DNA of 64,000 nt from Uloborus plumipes (lineage: Eukaryota > Arthropoda > Arachnida > Araneae > Uloboridae), in the NCBI GenBank assembly GCA_038373865.1, contig JAXGGA010001029.1:1-64000 (forward strand), written 5' to 3'. The position numbers and the translations under genes are program-made. Every line of letters starts with the position of its first letter. The stretch's first letter is position 1. Below, piece by piece: positions 45,592-57,764 of the stretch. The notes under the pieces are model-generated. The model saw only the letters and a list, made by a program, of their open reading frames with translations. It did not search any database and was not told the origin of the DNA.

Positions 45592-46376
45592 CCAATCTGT
45601 TTAATCAAGGGGCCATTTCTGAAATTTTGAAAGACTCGCGAGCCCATTACCCCCCCCCCTTTCCCCCTGATAGATATAGTTCTTCATTCACGTTGTAGTT
45701 CAGAATCAAAGACATACTTTTGTGGCAGAAATAATTAAAAAATGAACTAAGAATTTATATTAGGATTATAGAATTTAAATAATGCTACAACTAGCTTTTG
45801 AAAACCATATAAATAATGGGGAAAAATCTTTTTCTTCAAAACACTAGTGTGCCAACAATATGATATGAATTTTGTGCCGAAGAAAAATCACTTGGTCTTC
45901 AGATGACAAAGAGTGATGAATGCTTCGAAGAACAAGCGTAGAAAAGAAGTTATTTCCTTTCTCCCAAAAAAGCAGAAAGCAATCCCAGGTGTGCCTATGT
46001 CAGGCATTCCATTACGAATATTTCAGAATGAAATATATATCGTATAGAAAAAAAAATTATGACTAAAACCAGAAAAGTATCTTTTACTTGAAATGAAATT
46101 TAAATCCTAATATCACCACTGAGACATTTTTATTCATTTCAGCGGTTTCGATATGCAGTGAAGTGAAGTGAGATACATTTGATGATAAATTGTTTTGGGT
46201 AAAAAGAACTAAAAGAAAGGGAAAAGGCAGTAAAGAATGGTTGCAAAAAACGTGAACTTTATTTAAAAACGATCTAATTTACTATACTCTGTTACTTTTA
46301 AACAGGCGTATCAAGTTTAGAAATTTTGCGTCGTCTCTATGGAAACCGTACGAAAGAAAACAGCTCCACTCTTTTT
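45592..46376. other. possible solo hAT end and unassigned sequence
   Basis: CAGGGGTCTCCAATCTG at about 45586 looks like a hAT left end. No matching right end or 8 bp duplication was found, so the element is incomplete or the resemblance is chance. Confidence 0.4.
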
Positions 46377-46640
46377 TAGCCTACTTTCCCGTTAAAAATA
46401 AAAGAGACGAAAAAAGTATTAAAAGTGGCTTAATGCATCTAAAAAATATCGCCAAGTCCAAAAAATATTGCCAAGTTCAAAAAATATCGCCAAGTCCAAA
46501 ACAAAGTCAAAAAGAAACAAAAAAAATGAAATAAATATCGAAAAATTAAAAATTTGAAAGTAGGGTATTGAGATGGGGAATTTGTGTGTCGGTCTGTCGG
46601 TCGGTCTGTCTGTCCCCCCTAATAACTTTTGAATGTTGAC
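46377..46640. repeat. second copy of AGCCTACTTTCCC repeat
   Basis: Matches 31919-32195: AGCCTACTTTCCCGTTAAAA, three AAAATATCGCCAAGTCC-type units, GGGGAATTTGTGTGTCGG and TCTGTCTGTCCCCC. It stops after AATAACTTTTGAATG, at the start of the first 147 bp unit. Confidence 0.85.
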
Positions 46641-47041
46641 ACTAACCTAATGAATTTCCCACTAACCTAAGTGGGAAAAAGCTGACAGGGCCGTAACTAT
46701 TACAACCAAGGCTGGAAACGTGTGGAAAGGGGGAAGTTAATATTTTTTTCAGACGCCAGCTTTTATTACACAGGGATGTTTTTATTTAGTCTGTAATGTT
46801 TTACATTAAAACGGTTAAATAGCAGTGCCAATCGAAAAAACTGATGGGTTTGCATTACATCTAAGTTTTTCACCTTTTCTTAAATCTGTTCAAAAATATT
46901 TCATAAACAAATGAAATTAACAGCAATATATTACAGTCGAACCTTATTAATTTGAGCAAGCATTAAACGAATAACGGCTAATACGAACTACATTTACTAG
47001 GTAGAGAAAATTACAACATAAAAGATGCACAAATAAGCATG

Positions 47042-47129
47042 CCCTATTGTTGTGTTGGCAAAACACAACAATAGGACAAGGATAGTAAATGTAGCCCAAA
47101 AATTGTCAGCTAGGCTGACAATTTTTGGG
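47042..47129. repeat. two adjacent perfect hairpins
   Basis: First: CCTATTGTTGTGTT pairs with AACACAACAATAGG across 5 bases (about 47043-47075). Second: CCCAAAAATTGTCAGC pairs with its inverse across TAG (47095-47129); the second also forms the tail end of the decayed SINE. Confidence 0.9.
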
Positions 47130-47364
47130 TTTTCCAACTATACCGTAATTTGGTAGGAAGTCCGACTTCGACAGTGCACCACATGCAATAAGGACCCGTT
47201 CATGGGGTAGGCAAGGCAACCATTAAAGGCACAACAACACATTCACACAAAGAAAGGACAAGGACAGGAGAGAGAGAAAGTTCACCCATGCCCGAGCCGG
47301 GATTCGAACCAAAAACCGCCCCATGCGGGTCAGACTTTTCTGACCACTAGACAAGGTTGCCGGC
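47095..47364 (-). mobile_element. tRNA-derived SINE, decayed minus-strand copy
   Basis: Minus strand GCCGGCAACCTTGTCTAGTG, B box region GGTTCGAATCC and body GTCGAAGTCGGACTTCC align with 21804-22100. It has substitutions and small indels throughout, no clear poly-A tail and no target duplication. It is older than the other two copies. Confidence 0.88.
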
Positions 47365-47385
47365 GTCCTACCCTAGCAGCAGAAT

Positions 47386-47752
47386 CTCATCGGCCGATGA
47401 TTGGCCATTCTTCGAAACCCGATGAAATTCTCATCGGCCGATGATCGGATTCGATGAGTTCTCATCGGGAATTGCTCCAATATGTCGCATCGCCCAAACA
47501 GAATCCAAGCAGCAAAATCCGATGAGTTCTGCTCGAAATACGATGAGATTTGGAGCAATTTACGATCAGTGCAGTCCCGTGCCGATGAATTTGGATAGGA
47601 AAGTTGATCGGAAGAATATCACTTTTCGATGAAAACTAGCTCATCGAAAACCGTGCTCGAAAACTGATCGGAACGATGTCATCGTGCGTTACGGGATCAG
47701 TTTACGAGGAGTTCGATGATCGGCCGAGCAAAATCCGATGAGTTGATGTGAC
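47386..47752. repeat. CGATGA/TCATCG-rich cluster
   Basis: I count ten CGATGA and five TCATCG words in about 370 bp, including the palindrome TCATCGGCCGATGA twice (47387-47400, 47431-47444). The patch is CpG-rich against an AT-rich background. No unit length or open frame explains it. Confidence 0.8.
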
Positions 47753-47759
47753 TTGGGTA

Positions 47760-49570
47760 TTGTTTGTTGTTGATTGTTTAGACAAAACGAACTGCTGTTC
47801 AAACGAATCGATTTTAAAGGTCCCCTTGAGTTCGTTTTAATAATAACGAGAAACTAGAATTGCTGATGAAATACATTGGGTAACTTCGCATTATTCACAC
47901 ATATTCCTTAACTTTTAATTTATCGCAGAAATAAAAGTTTCTCCAATATTGGAAGAACTAGTAAAACGTGTGCAAAAATACGATAATTTTGAGATTTTAT
48001 TTTAGTTAAAAGAAAATGCAGCTTTTTGTGAGTATAATTGTAAATGGTTCCCTTCAAATATCGAGTACATAAATTATATTTATTATTTAATCAAAGAAAA
48101 CTTAATAAAAACCTTGCATAACATACTACTACAATTTGAGGTTTTTTACGAGGAAAACTAGCGTTTGCAATGAGTAAAACTTCATACATTAGTTCAATAG
48201 ACTGTAATAAAATTGTGTTTTTTGCCATTTCCTCCACCTTTTATTATTTTCCATAATTTTTCAGGGATTTTCGTAAGTAAATATATCATACAATATTATT
48301 AAAAAGCCTTCGCATTAAATAATCCCCCCCCCCTTCATATGGGTTCCCTGTCACCACAACTTCTTCTACGTGTCAAAACTTTGCCATGCGAAAAAAGTTA
48401 ACAGGAAGTATTGTACAAGAATTGATAGCATTGATTAGGAGAGAAAAAAATAGAAAAATCCATATCAGTTTTTTGGTTACTTGATAAAAGTCATACACGA
48501 CATTGCAACAACTATATTTTTGATTAGATTCTCTGCAGCCAGTATTAAGTTCTTATAATATACATCTTCGCTCTTACCTTTACACAGTGTAACAAAAAAA
48601 ACATTTTTATTACATTTTCTAACTAGAATAGATGTGTTTAAATTCTTTTCAATTCTAAACTCCAACTCCATTTCGTTCCATCAAAAGAAGCTGATGCAAT
48701 AATTTACGAGTGTTGAAATTAATTAAATGCTTAACTGATTGCAGACGAATTTTTAATTGAACTCTATATTTTTTCGGAACTTTTTTTTTTTTTTTTTTGT
48801 AAAATGTCTTCGACTTTCTGTCAAGCAAGATAAATATCAAATAGCGTCTTATTTGCTCATTATAAGTAAAGTTGAATTCTGAGAAAAATTCTATTTTCCC
48901 GTGTCAGTGTCAATTTACCAAAATGGAGGTGGTTAGCGTGATAAATTGAACGGAAGAGGATTTTTTTCCCTCTCAGCAAACATGTGATATTCCTGATAGG
49001 GACAATTACTGTCGTTTCGTTTTAAGTGAAGACTCTTTGTTGCTTTTAATGACGTAAGGCGTGATGTGAGGAGAGGGATTTTTTTACCACTGAGCTTCCA
49101 AGAATTTCATGTTGGAAAAAATTTATTTCATAAAAGATTCTAAGATTAAATAAACCCCAAATCGCATTTTAAGCAGTGACATGTAAAAGCCGTTCTTTTT
49201 TTTTCCTGTTTCTGCTGTGGGGGAGCAGAAGCTTTTGCTTCCGAGGGGTTTGCTTCTGAGTTTGAGTGTTTCTTGTTGCTTCTTATTGTTTGTTGAGAGC
49301 ACGGGGTTTCCCAGTATAGAGCCCGGGCTCCATAATTCAAAACACTGAGAAAAATCGTAGCATGAGAAAGATTTTAATAAAATATCAAAGCCAACATGAC
49401 TTAAGATTCTAGAAAAAGATGACGAAGACGATAAAGAATGGAGTGAAAACGCCAACAAACTCCGATTGTCCTTAAGAACTGAAAAAAAGAATCACTTAAC
49501 AAATGTCATGAACGCAAAAACTTTTTAATACAGTTTGTGCAATGCATGCTGGACAAAGTGAAATAGCTGG
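47760..49570. other. unassigned AT-rich sequence
   Basis: T-run near 48781-48798 and C-run near 48325. The open frames at 49123-49458 (minus) overlap in several frames and lack family similarity. Confidence 0.45.
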
Positions 49571-49574
49571 TATC

Positions 49575-49790
49575 GTTTATTTTTTCATTTATTTATTAAA
49601 TCAACAATGTATTCACATTTATTCCTTCATTTACTAGTTCACTTATTTATTCATTCATTAACTTGTTTTATCCAATCGCTATTTTGTTCACTCACTTATT
49701 CTTTTATTTAATTTATTTATTTATTTCTTTATTTATGGTTTTCATTATTTATTCGTTCCTTCGTTTATTTATTCATTCATTCATTTCATG
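49575..49790. repeat. (TTTA/TTCA)n low-complexity tract
   Basis: Irregular run of ATTT, ATTC and TTTA words, such as TTTATTTATTTATTTCTTTA, over about 215 bases. Confidence 0.85.
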
Positions 49791-52700
49791 AAAACTATTA
49801 TATTTTTAACATTCAACGAAACATTTTATTAAAAAAGCATTATTATTTTTTACTTTGCCTCATACATGCAGCAAAATGAAAGGTGCAGTCAAAAATAAAA
49901 ATACTTCAGTGCAAGTTTAATTACAAAAGTTTTTTTTCGTTGAATACCAGACTTTTCAAAAGAAGTTTCCAATATGTTCATTTTGAAAAAGGTAACTTTG
50001 ACCTACATTTCCAAACTTTAAAAAAAAAAAAAATGAATTATGACCATTTACTACTAAAGTTAATTTTTAAAACCGCAGTTTTTAGAGTTTTATTTGAGTG
50101 CATGCTATCTTTCTGTAAAAATATGTATATTACTTCAAAATATTTTTTTTTAATAGCAAGATCCTAAATCTAATTCACCTTTTTTTAAATAGGCATGGCA
50201 CATGTTAACGCAATAAGACGAAACTTGAAGCTTGATTAAATTTTTATTTTCTGAGAATTTTTTAACTGAATACTACATTCGGTAAATGCATAAAACTTGC
50301 TGATTAAGCGATCAAAAGAAAAGTAGTTACTTAGAATTGTGTTGGTGTGGTAGGAAAAAACTTTTGATGTGAAAAAAGAAACATTTTGCTAGACTATTAA
50401 ACAATCTTCAGGATTTAATTTTTACATCGAGCCAAGTCAAAGGAAAATCATCCAGAGTTTGAAATTTAAAAAATGAAAATCTTTGTGCCTTAATTGATAA
50501 ATTGTATTTTCTTCTTTTTTGAATAGAAAAATTTGAATTAAAAATGTTTCTATTCACTTCCAAGGTCAAATTTCGAACATTTTTTTTTTTCCTTTTTCAT
50601 TTATCTGAAGAATTCCTTAAATTCTTTTTCTTTTTCTACAAAGAAAAGTGTATTTTCTTACCACACAAAACTACGAAATATATAACAGTGTTTGTAAATT
50701 TAAAAATTTAAATGCGTCCATTCACTAAAAACACGAGTTTAGAACACTAAAATCACACCTAACTACACTACACCCCTGATACGTTGACCTTCGACATTGA
50801 CGATATTTCCCTCTCTTTTGGTTATAAGAAAGGGTCATTTCCGCTGATTTTAAGTTGGAATACTTTTGCAAAGCTATTACGAAAGTAACATAACTCAATT
50901 CAGTGCCTATCACTCTTTCCTATTATCCGAAAAGAGTCAGGTACAGAGGGGGCCCATCGAGGGTGATGTCCGAAAAGAGGAATCATTGTCTATGTTGGAG
51001 GTCAACATATCAGATGAGCACTGTGCTCCTCTGATACGTTGTACCAGTTGTACGTAACATTTTTGTAACAAAAGTATTTACGTTAGTCACAATGCCATTT
51101 CTGCTGAAAAAATGCCAATCAACAATTGTTTTTCTGCCTATTCTTGGTAGAAATGACACATATGCCACATGCATATTTTAAATCTGCTAATTCAACCATA
51201 AATTATACTTCATACTTTAGATTAATAAAAAGAGCTTAAAAACCAGCTGAAAATGTTACGTTAGTCACTATGCAATGACCCATTAGTCTAACTTGCAAAA
51301 AAAAAAAAAAAAGAAAAAAAAGAACTTCGCTACTAAAAAAATCTCAGCCAGGACACATCATTCCCAAGTTTTATTTTATGATTAGAACAATATTACACCT
51401 AATTTTGAACATTAAGATTAACATTATCTCCAACTTAAAGCACATAGATTAATAGATAAATTATGACATAACGAACGTATTTACGAACAAATTTTATTTA
51501 AAAAGGTCTTGGCACAGATCAAAAAAAAAAAACATTTTTCCCCGATTCGGTCATTTTTAAGAGTATTTTTTAACGATTTTAAAACTGTTGCATCAACGTC
51601 AACGGAAGAAATTCAATATTTTCATACCAAAAACATCAAAAATACTAAAAATTACACCACCGAAAATTGAGAAAATTGCAGAGGCTCTGAATGAATTCTT
51701 ATGATATGTATTTGTCAACAGATTTTTCATTTACAGATTTTTTGCTTGAAGTAATAATAAAACTACTCATAAAATCAAAAATATTATTCTTCATTTGTTA
51801 AGTTAGAGTGCAAGAATCGATTTGAAGTGAATTCAAATACTTTTACATGTAACTTTTAAAAAAATGATTATTCAGAAATGAAATCGTTAATTTTCATCCA
51901 GAATTTTTAACTTTTGCAATTATTTCCTCTGCTCTACATTGCTATTAAATAACAACAAATGTAAAAGAAAATTAAATATCTAAGTCACCGTTTAATGTTA
52001 CCCGGTTTCAATTGGGTTAATTTGTAAAATATTGTATGACCATCGCCAAGTTCAAACTAATGAAATAGTATTCTGTAATTTCGGTCAACAGATGTCTACA
52101 ACTTTTGTGTCCGCTAATTAATTACAGCAGAGAGGTACAAGCGGTGCTGATATTTGACATTTGACACCCTGAGGTCCCCCGCACCTACCGTTTGAACGAT
52201 TTATCGGTTTTGGGACCCCAGGGACATTTATTAAAAACTAAACATGTTAAAAAAAAAAATGCTTTGTAAGATGTTTAACATAAACTGAGATCTTTTCACA
52301 ATTTTGACATATCTTAGAGCATACAATTACAAACTTAACATAACAAACATCTTAACAAAACAATTGTTTTTTTCTTTTTTAAACACAAAATGATTTTTTT
52401 TTAAACAAATTTGAGGTATCATAGAAAATACATATTCATTTTAAATATTAGTAAAAGAATAATTCAGAAATAGGAATAAAAAAAATAGTGGGCTGATAGC
52501 AGTCTTAAATGCTATCCCATTGTTTTGTAACATTAACACGCTGCATATAATCTAAACATGTAGATAAGTTGCCCTACAACTAAACAATATGGTGTCGATT
52601 CATCAATCAATTGATGGCGGAAAAGAGCGTTATGAAGAAAAAAAATCAAAAAGCAAAAAAAAAAGTGAAAAGAGTAAAAATTAATCTTCTTCAAATTGAC

Positions 52701-54200
52701 ATACATAACAGTTTCTACTTTCCCATAGAAAAAGGAGAAAGGAAAAATCGAATCAAAAAATGGGGATGTCAAATGGTTCGTGGCATCTCATCCATCATTC
52801 GTTAAAAGAAAAAATTATGAAGAATGCAAGGAAAACTTCATTATTATTATTTTAAGTTTGCTTAATTGAGATTGTTGTGAAATGTAACAATCTAAAACAA
52901 GCTCCTTAACGATGAGACCAAAAAACTGTACATGAATTGATTAAAATGCAAAATGTCTTATTATTTTATCTTATTTGATCTTCCTTATTCTTAGGTGGTG
53001 ACGTAACCACAAAAGGTGTGAGAGATGCTGGGGGGAAAGGAGAAGCTTTGCATATCTGTATGAAATGCAATAAAGGTTTGCAAACTTCTGTGAAAATGTT
53101 TCTGTACCTCAAGGCCAGACTATTTTAAGTCCCAAAATGGCATTTTTCAGGTTGCTACTGCATTCTACGTCGAATCGTATTCCACATTGAGTCATATTAA
53201 TGTAATTCTATTAAAAATAGAAAACTTCATAATTGTTTACCCGTATTGAAGGCATGCCTTCTAAAGCGGAAACACATCATTGTCCCGATCATTTGTGTGT
53301 TTTTAAGTTGTTTTATTTGCTTTTGTTTTTTCAGCACGAAGATATTTATATAGTTCTTATAGAATGTATGTTTGTTGAATTTATAAGAGTAGTTTAATTT
53401 TTGAAACGTGACATACAATAATGAAAGTATTTATTTTTCTTTTGTACTGGCAGTACCAGGAAAGAAGACATTTATTATTGAAAGAACAAACAAGTACAGT
53501 AGAATCTTCATAACTCAAAGTCTCAACAGACTGGCAAAAAGCTTCGAGTTATAGATAGGAAGTTCTCACAGCCATCTCAAGATTTTGGGACCAAGTTTAA
53601 CGAAAAGAAAGTTATAGCGTATGGACAAAATAAAACCCATGAACAATAATATAAATAACCCTTAATACATAGTGACTTAATTGCAACAAAATCATGAAAC
53701 TATGACGCTTCATTTGTTAAATTTAGCCGCATTTTCACAAAAATAAGTAAAGAAATAACATGAAGTCTCGTTATATTTCGAAAATTTCGAGCATTTATCT
53801 AGATAATTCAACATTACTAAATACTTAATCCATCGTTATCCTTCTGAAATTGAAATTTATTCGTAATCACGATCAGTTTATACGTTATGTAATACAGCCC
53901 GATATCAGGCATTAAGTGGGATTAACTGAAGATTTAAGATATTCGAGGCTCCTTAGTTTCCGGCGAGTTTAATGTACGGGATGAAAAGATTTAAGAACAG
54001 AGGTTTAGAATTCAATTTTGAGTGCAACTTGCATTTTATGAGGGCCTTGTTTTGAGCTTCAAAGTATGGGTGACATTCTACACAGATTTGAGACACTTAT
54101 TTGAAACTGAGCGACATTTGATGATAACATATAAAATCTAGTGTTATAAAATAACATATAAATAAAGTATTTCACATCTTTCAAAACAAAATATAACTGC
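49791..54200. other. unassigned AT-rich sequence, 4.4 kb
   Basis: A near-perfect 29 bp palindrome at 51008-51036 (TATCAGATGAGCAC/GTGCTCCTCTGATA). GGGACATTTATT with flanking words near 52220 resembles the segment near 45100. A possible solo Tigger-like end (CAGTAGAATCTTCATAACTC) lies near 53498. No gene was supported. Confidence 0.4.
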
Positions 54201-54201
54201 A

Positions 54202-54527
54202 GATAAAATATGAAACAACATTTAAAAGCACAAATAAAAGATTAAATGTTTAAAAGGCAAACATGTTTTCGGTGGTAACAGCCTCCTTCTTCAGTGCCCA
54301 GCAAGCAAATGGAAAGAACTAAGGTTATGGGAGAGTTTAAATGCGAAAAAAGGAAGAAGATTGGACCTATAAGATCTGAGAACCTTTCTTTTTTCGTATT
54401 TTAATTCTTGGTTCTTTCCATTTGCTTGCTGGGCACTGAAGAAGGAGGCTGTTACCACCGAAACATGTTTGCCTTTTAAACTTTTAATCTTTTATTTGTG
54501 CTTTGAACGTTGTTTCATATTTTATCT
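54202..54527. repeat. inverted repeat of the hammerhead-like motif
   Basis: Arms 54202-54322 and 54408-54527 are inverted copies with few differences, and the 85 bp spacer itself pairs (AAATGCGAAAAAAGG with CCTTTCTTTTTTCGTATTT). Each arm reads CTGAAGAAGGAGGCTGTT then ACCACCGAAACATGTTTG and ATTTGTGCTTT, aligning with the copies at 12.5 and 29.7 kb. Confidence 0.85.
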
Positions 54528-55059
54528 ATTTTATGCACAAAGCTATCGCTTTTTAATTGAAATATAACTGCATTCATAAATGCCTTTAATCTCAGGAGAA
54601 AACTATAAAGTAAAAGGGATATGTGGAGTAATGTAAGGTGTTTTTTTTTTTTTTTTTTTTTTTTCTTCTTCTTCTTGTTTAGAAATTAGTCTTTTGTGAA
54701 TACTTTTAAGTACTATTTAGTTTTAAGAAAAGAAAATAATGTGAGTAGAGAGACATTAAAAACTGCTTATTGCTTTTATTATTCCATGGCTGACATCAGT
54801 TCCAGTTATTCTCTCTATGCTTGGAAGACACCGAGCCACATGATCCATTAACATTGTCGGAGGAATGGTGAATGTTATTAAACTAATCAACGGAACTATT
54901 GAGGGGAGGGAATCATTTCTCTGGTATAAAATGTTTTCCGCGAGTAAGAAAGGAAAACATATTTGGTAGTGGGGGAGGGGGGAAACGTCGTCCAAATTGG
55001 ATTTTTTTTTTTTCTTTTCCTACTAATTAGAAATTTAAACCAATTTCAAAAAAACAATT
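54528..55059. other. unassigned sequence
   Basis: T-run 54640-54664 followed by TTC repeats. Nothing else was recognised. Confidence 0.45.
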
Positions 55060-55061
55060 TA

Positions 55062-55627
55062 CGAGAGCTAGTAGAAAAATATCCGACCTTTTTGTGGGTG
55101 TGTTTGTGAAAACTAGTTGGATAAAAATCAAGCGAGCTTTCGTGAGGCAGCTCAGAAACTTTGTGAGAATGCGTGATTTATTTTTTTTTGTCAATGGCGT
55201 CAGTAGCTCGCAAATAGAGTTCGACTAACGTAAAGAGTAGTAGCCCTCATCGGAGTTTCTTTATTTCAAGTAAAATGGTTTTGTGTCAAAAACTTCGAGA
55301 TCAAGGGTTAAGAAATCGTCACCAAAATCGTATGCATCCTTTGAATAGTTTCCACTTAATTCTCGCCCAGTTTCTGGGAAAATTTGATGCAGTAAACTCA
55401 GCTCCAGTCGTTCCGCCATTTTTCTTGAAATTAAAAAGACTCCGATGAGAGCACTACACTTTACATCAGTCAAACACTGTTTGCCAGACCCTGACACCAT
55501 TGATAGACGGGAAAAGTCATGCATGCGCAGAAAGGTTCACAGTTGACTGATTCTGGCGTGCTTGTTTTGTATCCATTAGGCTTTTTACACAGAAACATAA
55601 GGTCGGATACTTTTCTAAGAGCCCTCG
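55062..55627. mobile_element. TA-flanked MITE with CGAGRGC...TATCCGACC ends
   Basis: Left end CGAGAGCTAGTAGAAAAATA then TCCGACCTT, right end inverted CGAGGGCTCTTAGAAAAGTA then TCCGACCTT, flanked by TA (55060-55061, 55628-55629). Contains an 87-residue minus-strand frame (55261-55524) of unknown meaning; it shows none of the transposase motifs seen elsewhere. Confidence 0.8.
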
Positions 55628-55629
55628 TA

Positions 55630-57519
55630 CATGAAAATACAAAATCACTCTTTCCGTCCTTAAAAAAATTTCAAATTCTTAATTCATAGCAGGGAGAGCA
55701 AAATTTTCCTTATGATTGCGTACATTAGATTATGAAAATGACAATGCATTCAAAATGAATTTTTGTAAAAACTAGATTCAGTAGTAGTAAACTAAATAAA
55801 ATTTCCATTTCGTTCAAGTTACTTTCTTCCTTCACTATTTACAACAACTTTCGAAAGCGAGCTCTAAACAAATAATTCCTTTCTAAACGTTTTAGTTTCG
55901 AAAGAAACCACAACTTTCTCCTGTCTCCCTTCCTTCGTTTCAAAATACAATTAAACTACTTAAAAGATCTATTCAAGATAGAAACCCTATGCAGAAGTCG
56001 AAGAATTTCTAGTAAACTAAAAGCACAAAAGACAAACTAATTTTATTTACTGACTATTACACAGCCTCTCTTAGGGAAAATAATCCTTTTACGTTTTAAA
56101 GTCTAAGAGACACGAAGAAGAAAATAGTAATTTCTACCCAAATCAATGGCTGGGATGGGCTCTGACGTAGGTCTGACGCAGACACGTGGGAATCAGTAAA
56201 ACAAGATGTATATTTCTGTAACAATTCGACTTGTTTCACTGTCATTTCTTTTGTTTTTATTTCTATGTCTGGATTTAGATGTCTTTAGAGAGATGAAGAA
56301 GGAGCACATTGCTTACTTCGTGGGAAATTGTTACGTTCTTGATTCAGGCAAAACATTGTATTACATATTTAGCGTGGTTTTATTTGCGTGAAACGTACTG
56401 CAAAATCTCATCTAATATATTTCAAACAAGCGATATTTTTAGTAATATGCCTGTAAATTGATCACAGATACATAAAGTGGGTGTGCGAATTTCTAAAATG
56501 TAAACACATTGTTCAATTGATAAACTTTACAAACATATTTTAATACAAAAGTTGTTCCTTTTGTTAAAGAAAACTGCATTTTTACAGAAATAGCAGAATT
56601 ACTAGAAAGATAAAAGTTGAGCTCAGTAGACGAACTCATGATGTGTACGAGGTAAATTCCTACTTTAGAATCCGGGTTTAAAGATTTTTTTCAAACTGTG
56701 GGCAGAATTAATAAATGGTTGCCAGAAAACCATAAATATAAATTAGAAACCATAAATCTAATTGTTGCCAGATTTAATAGTTTATCGCCGGACCTTAAAC
56801 CAGGATTCATCCGTGTACGAATTGATAAAATATTACATCCACCAAAAACACAATGGAACACTCACACGCACCAGTGAGAAAGTGAGTAACATTAGCGCAG
56901 CCAGATTTTTTTTTTTGGGGGGGGGGGTATAAACATCCTAATATGTAAATTGCCAAAATGGACCAAATGGGTGTTAAAACAGAGGGCTCGCTCCTCTGAC
57001 AATCCCTTGGTTAACAAACTTTGTTTCCCATTCCAAACCTTTATTTACGCTGTCGCAAACAATTTCATTGTTGACCGCGACAATGATTTACAGTTTTTAA
57101 CTGTTGCCACTTTCTATTTTAAAACAAACAAAATAATTGAAAGTAAGCAACGGTTTTTAACGGTTTTCAATTTTCCCCTTTGTGTCGAGCTAAACTTAGT
57201 ACAGCAAACTCCCGAGTATCCGTTAGCAGATTCTCCACGAATCAAAACCCTAGAAAATCAAAAGGAATAAGGCTCGTTTTTTCGAAAAAAAATTGAAATT
57301 AAAAATAAGTTGTTTTTGCATCAATTTTCATTGTTTAATTTGATATTAGTATAATTGTTAAGTAGTATTTAAGATTTTTTTACAGTTTACATGCCGGCAG
57401 CATCTTGCAATCTTCGTAAGAGATACTCGTAAACATTGATTTTCCTGTAACGTCCAAGCAGGTCCAATCATCATACTGATTTGCCCACTGTAAATCTAAA
57501 TGGTGTTAAAATAATAAAA
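55630..57519. other. unassigned sequence
   Basis: G-run near 56917-56928. The 106-residue frame at 56950-57270 is the longest open frame outside transposons, but it contains a solo Tigger-like end (TACAGCAAACTCCCGAGTAT near 57198) and has no recognised domain, so it is not called a gene. Confidence 0.4.
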
Positions 57520-57764
57520 TACACTGCTCGACATTGAAAATGCAACACCAAGAAGGAGTGGTCAGAAATTCATGCAAATTTTACCGTAGACGCACGTCAC
57601 TGAGTTATGCAAATGATATGAAATGCGCAGCTCTCCGACGCACGTGAAGTAAGATATGAGAGAATGAAGTTGAAAAGTGGGCTAGGTTCATGTTGGTTTT
57701 TCTGCCAGACTAATTATCGGAGAAATTTGGTTTTTGTCTCGAAGGATACGTGTGATAGGAGGAA

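Noticed and set aside
45586..46010. hAT element from CAGGGGTCTCC
   Set aside because: Only a left end was found; no inverted right end or 8 bp duplication could be located.
49123..49458. 111-residue minus-strand frame and its 64-residue shadow
   Set aside because: Two overlapping frames, low-complexity serine-rich start, no motif.
55261..55524. 87-residue minus-strand frame inside a MITE
   Set aside because: Has a start and moderate complexity but no transposase motifs; could be captured host sequence, but no evidence was seen.
56950..57270. 106-residue open frame, the longest outside transposons
   Set aside because: No domain recognised. It runs over a solo Tigger-like end and the length is not exceptional for chance in 64 kb.
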